8,865 bases of DNA from the NCBI GenBank assembly GCA_021793335.1, contig JAJYSW010000129.1, positions 1-8,865 of the forward strand. The letters are read 5' to 3'. This stretch comes from Actinomycetes bacterium. Its GTDB lineage: Bacteria; Actinomycetota; Actinomycetes; Mycobacteriales; Micromonosporaceae. This document shows positions 4,357-8,865 of the stretch, piece after piece. Below the pieces are notes generated by a model. It ran no database searches and had not been told where the DNA came from. It saw only the letters and a program-made list of their open reading frames with translations. A program made the translations under genes and the position numbers. The stretch's first letter is position 1. Each line of letters begins with the position of its first letter.

Positions 4357-5609
4357 CCCTCTTCCTTCTCGGTGACGGCTGCTCGCAGACTGCCCGCGGC
4401 GAGACGGACACGGATGCGTTCGCCCGCGTCGGCCGCATCGCGCAGGATCGCGCCGGTGTCCGCGTCGAGGACTATCGCATAGCCCCGGTCGAGCGTGGAC
4501 TGCGGCGAGAGGGACCGCAGCCGCGCCCGCAGGTGCTCTAGATCGTCCACCGAGCGCTCCAACCGCGTCTCGACGCGGGTGCGCATCCGGTGGACCAGGT
4601 GGGCGACCGCCTCCGCGCGCGGTTCGAGCATGCTCTGCGGCCGGGCCAGCACCGGGCGGGCCCGCATCGCGGCCAGCGCATCCTCTTCACGGGTGAGCAG
4701 CGCGTTCAACGCCTGACGCAGCCGTGTGCGGCTGATGTTGAGGCCGCGCTGCTCCTCGGCCAGATCCGGCACGACCTGTTTACCCGCCTCGGTGGGGGTC
4801 GAGGCGCGCCAATCGGCCACGTAATCGAGGAGCGGCGTGTCCGGCTCGTGCCCGATCGCCGAGACCACGGGCGTGGCCGCGTCGGCGACGGCGCGGCACA
4901 GCGTCTCATCGGAGAACGGCAGCAGATCCTCCATCGACCCGCCGCCCCGGGCGATGACGATGACCTCGATGTCCGGGTCCGCGTCGAGCTCGGCGAGCGC
5001 CGCGCACACCTCGGTGACCGCCCTCGGCCCCTGCACGGCGACCTCGCGGATCTCGAAGTCGGCGGCCGGCAGGCGGGCGCGGGCGTTCTTGAGCACATCG
5101 CGCATCGCATCGGAGGCCCGCCCGGTGATCAACCCGATCCGATAGGGCAGGAACGGCAGCGGCTGCTTGCGCTCGGCCGCGAACAGGCCCTCGGCGGCCA
5201 GGAGCTTCTTGAGCCGCTCCAGCCGCGCCAGCAGTTCCCCGAGGCCGACCTGGCGGATCTCCCGCAGGTGGAGCGAGAGCGAACCGTTCTTGTCCCACCA
5301 CTGCACTTGGGCGCGGACGACGACCTGCGCGCCGTCGCGCAGCGGCGGATCGGCCGAGGCCGCCGCCCCGGTGAAGTCCACGACCCGCATCGAGACCTCC
5401 GCCGAAGGATCGCGCAGCGTCAGGTAGGCGGTGCGGCCCCGGTGGCTGATCTCGGTGATCTGCCCCTCGGTCCACACCTCGCCCAGGCGCGCGATCCAGT
5501 CTCCGATCTTCTTGGAGACCACCCGCAGTGGCCAGGGGTTTTCTTCGCTCATGGGCGCATTCGGTCCGGTATCGGACCGTTCGGGCGCCCTGCGCACGGC
5601 GTCGGTCAC
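4353..5609 (-). CDS. xseA: Exodeoxyribonuclease VII large subunit
   Basis: A 418-residue catalytic subunit of exonuclease VII, acting on single-stranded DNA in repair and recombination. The N-terminal OB-fold DNA-binding domain spans about residues 24-118 (E23-N-P-W-P-L-R-V-V-S, then W46-T-E-G-Q-I). The catalytic domain spans about 150-280 with G159-L-I-T-G-R-A-S, R221-G-G-G-S-x-E-D-L, S250-A-I-G-H-E-x-D and D262-Y-V-A-D-W-R-A-S-T-P-T. A coiled-coil region (about 280-380) that recruits XseB follows, then the conserved L-D-R-G-Y-A-I-V strand. All family motifs are intact. GTG at 5609 is chosen because a TAGGCT box lies exactly 6 nt upstream, predicting a leaderless start. An internal ATG at 5552 (MSEENPWP) is the main alternative and would remove a 19-residue, probably disordered, leader. 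The gene overlaps xseB by 4 bp and is divergent from ispH. Confidence 0.96.
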   Translation of the reverse strand: MTDAVRRAPERSDTGPNAPMSEENPWPLRVVSKKIGDWIARLGEVWTEGQITEISHRGRTAYLTLRDPSAEVSMRVVDFTGAAASADPPLRDGAQVVVRAQVQWWDKNGSLSLHLREIRQVGLGELLARLERLKKLLAAEGLFAAERKQPLPFLPYRIGLITGRASDAMRDVLKNARARLPAADFEIREVAVQGPRAVTEVCAALAELDADPDIEVIVIARGGGSMEDLLPFSDETLCRAVADAATPVVSAIGHEPDTPLLDYVADWRASTPTEAGKQVVPDLAEEQRGLNISRTRLRQALNALLTREEDALAAMRARPVLARPQSMLEPRAEAVAHLVHRMRTRVETRLERSVDDLEHLRARLRSLSPQSTLDRGYAIVLDADTGAILRDAADAGERIRVRLAAGSLRAAVTEKEEG

Positions 5610-5615
5610 GTCGCC

Positions 5616-5621
5616 AGCCTA
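5616..5621 (-). promoter_or_regulatory. Predicted -10 box of xseA-xseB (leaderless start)
   Basis: TAGGCT on the - strand ends 6 nt before the GTG at 5609, so +1 would be the start codon itself. No Shine-Dalgarno lies at a useful distance. The -35 region would be near 5639-5644 (CCGGTT), a poor match, and falls inside the ispH promoter. Confidence 0.48.
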
Positions 5622-5631
5622 ACGGGCTCCT

Positions 5632-5659
5632 ATGACAAAACCGGTCCTGCGGTTACCAT
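5632..5659 (+). promoter_or_regulatory. Predicted ispH promoter, leaderless
   Basis: ATGACA (5632-5637) matches TTGACA at five of six positions. TACCAT (5654-5659) follows after 16 bp and is a TANNNT -10 box. The GTG of ispH begins 7 nt later at 5667, so transcription should start at or one base before it. The GGAGG at 5661-5665 is only one base from the GTG, too close to act as a ribosome-binding site, which supports leaderless translation. Confidence 0.55.
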
Positions 5660-5666
5660 CGGAGGC

Positions 5667-6629
5667 GTGGCAGACCCCAAGCGAGTGTTGTTGGCCAAAC
5701 CGCGCGGCTATTGCGCCGGCGTGGACAGGGCCGTGGTGACCGTTGAAAAGGCGTTGGAGCTCTATGGCGCTCCCGTGTACGTCCGCAAGGAGATCGTGCA
5801 CAACCGCCATGTCGTCGACACGCTCCGTGAGGCCGGAGCGATCTTCGTCGAAGAGAACGAGGAGGTGCCGCCCGGTTCGGTCGTCGTGTTCTCGGCCCAC
5901 GGCGTCGCGCCCGAAGTCCATGAGCAGGCCGCCGAACGCGACCTGAAGGCCATCGACGCGACCTGTCCGCTGGTCACGAAGGTCCACCAGGAGGCCCGTC
6001 GTTTCGCCCGAGACGACTACGACATCCTGCTCATCGGCCACGAGGGCCACGAGGAGGTCATCGGCACCACCGGTGAGGCCCCCAAGCACATCCAGCTCGT
6101 CGAAGGCCCCGACTCGGTCGACACCGTGGAGGTGCGGGACCCCGAGAAGGTCGTGTGGCTCTCGCAGACGACGCTGTCGGTCGACGAGACCATGGAGACC
6201 GTCGACCGGCTCAAGAAGCGGCTGCCGATGCTCCAGAGCCCTCCCAGCGACGACATCTGCTACGCCACTCAGAACCGTCAGCAGGTCATCAAGGACATCG
6301 CCCCCGAGTGCGATGTCGTGATCGTCGTCGGATCGCAGAACTCGTCGAACTCCCAGCGGCTCGTCGAGGTCGCCGTCCAGCACGGCGCCCGCACCGGATA
6401 CCTGGTCGACTTCGCGCACGAGATCGACGAGTCCTGGCTGGACGGAGCGACGACCGTGGGCCTCTCCTCCGGAGCCTCGGTCCCGGAGAACCTCGTCCAG
6501 GAGGTCCTGGAATACCTCGCCGAGCGCGGTTTCGGCGAGGTCGAGGAGATCGAGCCGGTCCGGGAGACCATAACGTTCCAGTTGCCGCGCGAACTCGTCC
6601 GCGACCTCAGGGCCGCCGGCGTCGAATGA
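5667..6629 (+). CDS. ispH: 4-hydroxy-3-methylbut-2-enyl diphosphate reductase (IspH/LytB)
   Basis: A 320-residue cytosolic iron-sulfur enzyme. It catalyses the last step of the MEP pathway, reducing HMBPP to isopentenyl and dimethylallyl diphosphate for isoprenoids. The three cluster-binding cysteines are C16 (R-G-Y-C-A-G-V), C100 (D-A-T-C-P-L-V) and C198 (I-C-Y-A-T-Q-N-R). Substrate and proton-relay residues are present: H46 in V-H-N-R-H, H78 in S-A-H-G-V, H128 and E130 in G-H-E-G-H-E-E-V, T200-area T-Q-N, and S-Q-N-S-S-N-S at 223-229. Length is normal. The GTG at 5667 is the only good start: upstream codons offer no ATG or GTG before a poorly coding stretch, and the promoter boxes point to it. 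The gene's 3' end overlaps the convergent rmuC by 23 bp. It is divergent from xseA, an arrangement common in actinobacteria. The call is very secure. Confidence 0.97.
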   Translation: MADPKRVLLAKPRGYCAGVDRAVVTVEKALELYGAPVYVRKEIVHNRHVVDTLREAGAIFVEENEEVPPGSVVVFSAHGVAPEVHEQAAERDLKAIDATCPLVTKVHQEARRFARDDYDILLIGHEGHEEVIGTTGEAPKHIQLVEGPDSVDTVEVRDPEKVVWLSQTTLSVDETMETVDRLKKRLPMLQSPPSDDICYATQNRQQVIKDIAPECDVVIVVGSQNSSNSQRLVEVAVQHGARTGYLVDFAHEIDESWLDGATTVGLSSGASVPENLVQEVLEYLAERGFGEVEEIEPVRETITFQLPRELVRDLRAAGVE

Positions 6630-7782
6630 CGGCCTGAGTCTCGCCCACGGGGGCCTCGCCGGCGGTCTCCCACACGGGCCTGCGGGCCGGGGTGACGACC
6701 GGCGCGATCGGCTCGGGCGGTGCTGCGGCCACCTCCAGTTCGCTGAAGCGCCGCGCGGTCACCATCAGTCGTGACTCGACGCTGGAGACCGCCGCGTTGA
6801 ACGAGCCCACCGCCGACTCCAGCGACGACCCGAGCCGCGAGAAATGGCCCGAGACCGTCGCCAGCCGCTCGTGGAGCTCCCGGCCGAGGCGGTGGACCTC
6901 CTTGGCGTGCGCGGCGAGCGCCTCTTGCCGCCACGTGTGCGCCACGGTGCGCAGCAGCACCATCAGCGTCGCCGGCGAGGCCACGACCACATTGCGCGCG
7001 AACGCCTCTTCGAGTAGCGCCGGATCGGACTTGAGCGCCCCGTCGAGGAACGCGTCGGCCGGCACGAACAGCACCACCAGCTCCGGCGAATCGTCGAAGG
7101 CCCGCCAATATTCCTTGGACGCCAAGGACTCCACGTGCCGCCGCAGGTGTTTCGCGTGGAGACGCAGTGAAGCGGCCCGCTCCTCCTCATCGTCGGTTTC
7201 GAGCGCCTCCAGGTACGCCTGGAGCGGGGCCTTCGCGTCCACGACGACGCAGCGCCCGCCCGACAGCCGCACCACCAGGTCCGGGCGCACCAGCCGGTCG
7301 TCCACCGATGCCGAGGGCTGCTCGGAGAAATCGCAGTGCTCGACCATTCCCGCCGCCTCGACGATGCGCCGCAACTGCACTTCGCCCCACTGCCCGCGCA
7401 CCTGCGGCGAACGCAGCGCGCCCAGCAGCCGCCCGGTCTGGTCCCGCAGCGCCTCGGAGATATCGGCGACGCCCGAGAGCTGGATGCGCAGCTGCGCGTA
7501 CGCGTCCAGCCGCGCCCGCTCCACGTCGCCGAGGCGGGTTTCGTAACGCGCCAGCGTGTCCGCGATCGGGGCGAGGACTTCGCCGACGGCGTGCCGCGAG
7601 TGGTCGGTCGCCTCGTAGGCCACCGCCTTCAGCGTGGCCTCCAGCCGTTCCTCGTTGTCGGCGGCGGCTTCGAGCCGGGCCGTCGCGCTCGCCAGCTCGG
7701 CCGCCTGCCCGGAGCGTCCGGCGAACCACCCGCCGGCCGCGCCCGCGGCCAGGCACACCACTGCCAGTAGGACCCAAGTCAT
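6607..7782 (-). CDS. rmuC: DNA recombination protein RmuC homologue
   Basis: A 391-residue protein with an N-terminal membrane anchor (about residues 2-21), an Ala/Glu/Arg-rich coiled coil (about 25-115) and the RmuC domain (about 112-340). Hallmarks are R129-G-Q-W-G-E-V-Q-L with E-A-A-G-M at 142-146, V180-V-D-A-K-A-P-L-Q-A-Y, the F239-V-P-A-D-A-F segment and S269-P-A-T-L-M-V-L-L. The domain has a PD-(D/E)xK-like nuclease fold; the D182-x-K184 pair fits this. In E. coli RmuC limits DNA inversion at short inverted repeats. The C-terminal 40 residues are Pro-rich and end in a basic cluster (RRRRP), which looks disordered. ATG at 7782 is chosen because it starts at the membrane helix and has a TAAACT box 7 nt upstream. 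Its last codons overlap the 3' end of ispH. Confidence 0.95.
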   Translation of the reverse strand: MTWVLLAVVCLAAGAAGGWFAGRSGQAAELASATARLEAAADNEERLEATLKAVAYEATDHSRHAVGEVLAPIADTLARYETRLGDVERARLDAYAQLRIQLSGVADISEALRDQTGRLLGALRSPQVRGQWGEVQLRRIVEAAGMVEHCDFSEQPSASVDDRLVRPDLVVRLSGGRCVVVDAKAPLQAYLEALETDDEEERAASLRLHAKHLRRHVESLASKEYWRAFDDSPELVVLFVPADAFLDGALKSDPALLEEAFARNVVVASPATLMVLLRTVAHTWRQEALAAHAKEVHRLGRELHERLATVSGHFSRLGSSLESAVGSFNAAVSSVESRLMVTARRFSELEVAAAPPEPIAPVVTPARRPVWETAGEAPVGETQAVIRRRRP

Positions 7783-7789
7783 ACGGGAC

Positions 7790-7795
7790 AGTTTA
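7790..7795 (-). promoter_or_regulatory. Predicted -10 box of rmuC (leaderless start)
   Basis: TAAACT on the - strand ends 7 nt before the ATG at 7782. No Shine-Dalgarno is present. A -35 box at normal spacing would fall on the -10 box of the divergent gene at 7812-7817. Confidence 0.43.
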
Positions 7796-7811
7796 GGGGC
7801 GTCTCGGCGGG

Positions 7812-7817
7812 TAGGCT
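7812..7817 (+). promoter_or_regulatory. Predicted -10 box of the Asp/Gly/Phe-tail membrane protein gene (leaderless start)
   Basis: TAGGCT ends exactly 6 nt before the ATG at 7824, the same hexamer and spacing as before xseA. No Shine-Dalgarno is visible and the -35 region (about 7789-7794) is a poor match. Confidence 0.47.
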
Positions 7818-7823
7818 CGGTTC

Positions 7824-8570
7824 ATGGAGCTGTGGTTGACCTTGCTGCTGATCGCGATCGTAGTGATCGCCCTTCTGGTCTACACCAATAAGCGGCGCGC
7901 CGAGCGGGAACTGGCCGACGCCGAGGCCGAGGCCAGACGCCTGTACGAGCGTCTCGGCGGTCAGACCATGAACCTGAGCGCGCCGGGGGATGATCTGGCC
8001 GCCGGGCAGGCGCTGGCCGACGCGGGTGAGCGCTACACCGCCGCCGGGTCGCAGCTCGAATCGGCCTCCACGATCCGTCAGTACCGTTTGGTCGCCGAGA
8101 CCTCCATCGAAGGGCTGCATTACATTCGCGCAGCGCGTACGGCCATGGGCATGGACCCGGGGCCCGAGGTGCCCGCTCTGCCGGGCCAGCGCGGCGTCGG
8201 ATCGCTGTCCGAGCCGGTCTCGGCCGAGGTCGAGGGCCGCTCCTATACCGGTTCGCCCACACCGGACGATGAGAACCGTCACTACTACCCGGGCGGGCGC
8301 GTGGACGGGCGTCCCGTCCCGTCCGGCTGGTACAACACTCCGTGGTGGCAACCGGCGCTCGCCGGTGTCGGCGGGGCCATGGTCGGCATGATGGTCTTCA
8401 ACGCGATGCTCGCTCCGGCTTACGCGGGCGGGATGGTCGAAGGCGCGTCGGCCGATGCGGCCGGCGACGGCGGTGACGACATGGGAGCCGAGGGCGGTGA
8501 CGCGGGCGATGCGGGCGGCGATTTCGGGGGAGACTTCGGCGGCGGCGATTTCGGCGGTTTCGACTTCTGA
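7824..8570 (+). CDS. Actinobacterial membrane protein of unknown function with Asp/Gly/Phe-rich tail
   Basis: A 248-residue protein. Residues 4-20 form a transmembrane helix (WLTLLLIAIVVIALLVY) followed by T-N-K-R-R, which suggests N-out, C-in. Residues 25-110 are helical and charged, with L44-G-G-Q-x-M-N-L, A63-L-A-D-A-G-E-R-Y-T-A-A-G-S-Q-L and E96-G-L-H-Y-I-R-A-A-R-T-A. A Tyr/Trp-rich segment follows (Y154-Y-P-G-G-R-V-x-G-R-P-V-P-S-G-W-Y-x-T-P-W-W), then a second hydrophobic stretch at about 177-201. The last 40 residues are low-complexity Gly, Asp, Ala and Phe with GGDF repeats. I recognise this as a recurring actinobacterial family (TM helix, Y-Y-P-G-G-R segment, Gly-rich tail), but I know no function. 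Such proteins are sometimes labelled DUF1542; I cannot confirm that here. It is divergent from rmuC across 41 bp. Confidence 0.88.
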   Translation: MELWLTLLLIAIVVIALLVYTNKRRAERELADAEAEARRLYERLGGQTMNLSAPGDDLAAGQALADAGERYTAAGSQLESASTIRQYRLVAETSIEGLHYIRAARTAMGMDPGPEVPALPGQRGVGSLSEPVSAEVEGRSYTGSPTPDDENRHYYPGGRVDGRPVPSGWYNTPWWQPALAGVGGAMVGMMVFNAMLAPAYAGGMVEGASADAAGDGGDDMGAEGGDAGDAGGDFGGDFGGGDFGGFDF

Positions 8571-8865
8571 CGGCGCGGTCCTCGCAACGGCGGCCCGTGA
8601 CCGTCGCGGGCGGCCATGCCGGGGAACGGCTGAGGAAGATCGTTCCTCGATTTCCGCTCGGGCAGGAGCGAACGAATCCTCCACTGAGCACTGGATGACG
8701 GTGGAACCGGAAGCGCGCCGCTGACAGGTGTCTCCTGTCCGGCCGGGGTGGACGGTCGGGTGCGGCGCTCTGGGAGGCCGGGGCGTCGACAACGGTGGCC
8801 GAGGCCGCACCCGAGTATCGGGCCGAAACCCTATGGTATTTCGGCAGTGCAATCAGCGCTAGATC
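8571..8865. other. Region without a convincing gene at the right edge
   Basis: About 295 bp with open frames on both strands but no family resemblance and no start signal inside it. It holds a likely terminator hairpin (8589-8615), a 6-bp inverted repeat TCGTTC/GAACGA (8640-8645 and 8670-8675), and a second hairpin GACAGG-TGTCT-CCTGTC (8723-8739). Near the end is a TATGGT hexamer (8832-8837), 9 nt before a GTG at 8847 that stays open for the last six codons. A new gene may begin there, but too little is visible to call it. Confidence 0.4.
8589..8615 (+). terminator. Candidate U-less terminator after the Asp/Gly/Phe-tail protein gene
   Basis: GGCGGCCCG (8589-8597) pairs with CGGGCGGCC (8607-8615) over nine positions with a single G-G mismatch and a 9-nt loop. 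It begins 18 nt after the stop codon at 8570. No U-run follows, as in many actinobacterial terminators. Confidence 0.35.

Noticed and set aside
4590..5666. A 359-codon in-frame extension upstream of ispH on the + strand
   Set aside because: It is antisense to xseA and low in recognisable content. The ispH family begins at about R-V-L-L-A-K-P-R-G, and the promoter boxes place the start at 5667.
8723..8739. GACAGG-TGTCT-CCTGTC hairpin in the right-hand gap
   Set aside because: The 6-bp stem is far from any stop codon and has no U-run. It is recorded in the region entry but not called as a terminator.
7779..8852. A 357-codon open frame on the - strand
   Set aside because: It is antisense to the membrane protein at 7824-8570, which has clear transmembrane helices and family-like segments. 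The - strand translation is Arg/Pro-rich and shows no domain.
1..8865. Search for mobile elements, phage genes, CRISPR arrays, tRNA or rRNA
   Set aside because: No transposase or integrase motifs, terminal repeats, regularly spaced repeats or conserved RNA sequences were seen on either strand.

Overview
The window is chromosomal DNA from a high-GC actinobacterium. The evidence is strong GC bias at third codon positions, frequent GTG starts, TAGNNT-type -10 boxes placed directly against start codons, and the gene set xseB-xseA next to ispH with an actinobacterial DUF4245 protein. A sporulating or soil lineage (Micromonosporales, Glycomycetales or Streptomyces-like) would fit, but the species cannot be fixed from the sequence. 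There is no insertion sequence, phage gene, CRISPR array, tRNA or rRNA here.

Layout. At the left edge, on the - strand, is the first 57 codons of a YhhN-family (lysoplasmalogenase-like) membrane protein. Next on the - strand is a 112-residue protein with a hydrophobic helical N-terminus. Its C-terminal 20 or so residues closely resemble the bacterial amyloid (RHIM-like) signalling motifs known from multicellular actinobacteria. A - strand run follows, read in the order PfkB-type sugar kinase, EgtD-type amino-acid betaine methyltransferase, histidine-phosphatase. Divergent from the kinase is a DUF4245 membrane-anchored protein (+), which converges on the xseA-xseB operon (-, exonuclease VII). 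ispH (+, last step of the MEP isoprenoid pathway) is divergent from xseA and runs convergently into rmuC (-), overlapping it by 23 bp. At the right is a + strand single-pass or two-pass membrane protein with an Asp/Gly/Phe-rich tail, then about 295 bp without a convincing gene.

The genes do not form one pathway. Exonuclease VII and RmuC both belong to DNA maintenance, and IspH is isoprenoid housekeeping. The kinase, methyltransferase and phosphatase are co-directional but each seems able to be transcribed on its own.

Three things stand out. (1) The small protein at 263-601 looks like a Bell-like, amyloid-motif cell-death or signalling protein. (2) The EgtD homologue keeps the residues that hold the amino-acid backbone, but has Gly where histidine-specific EgtD has the Glu that reads the imidazole ring, and Leu at a second specificity position. 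Its substrate may therefore not be histidine. (3) At least five or six genes have a -10-like hexamer exactly 6-7 nt before the start codon, which predicts leaderless mRNAs. Two divergent pairs pack both promoters into 57 and 41 bp.
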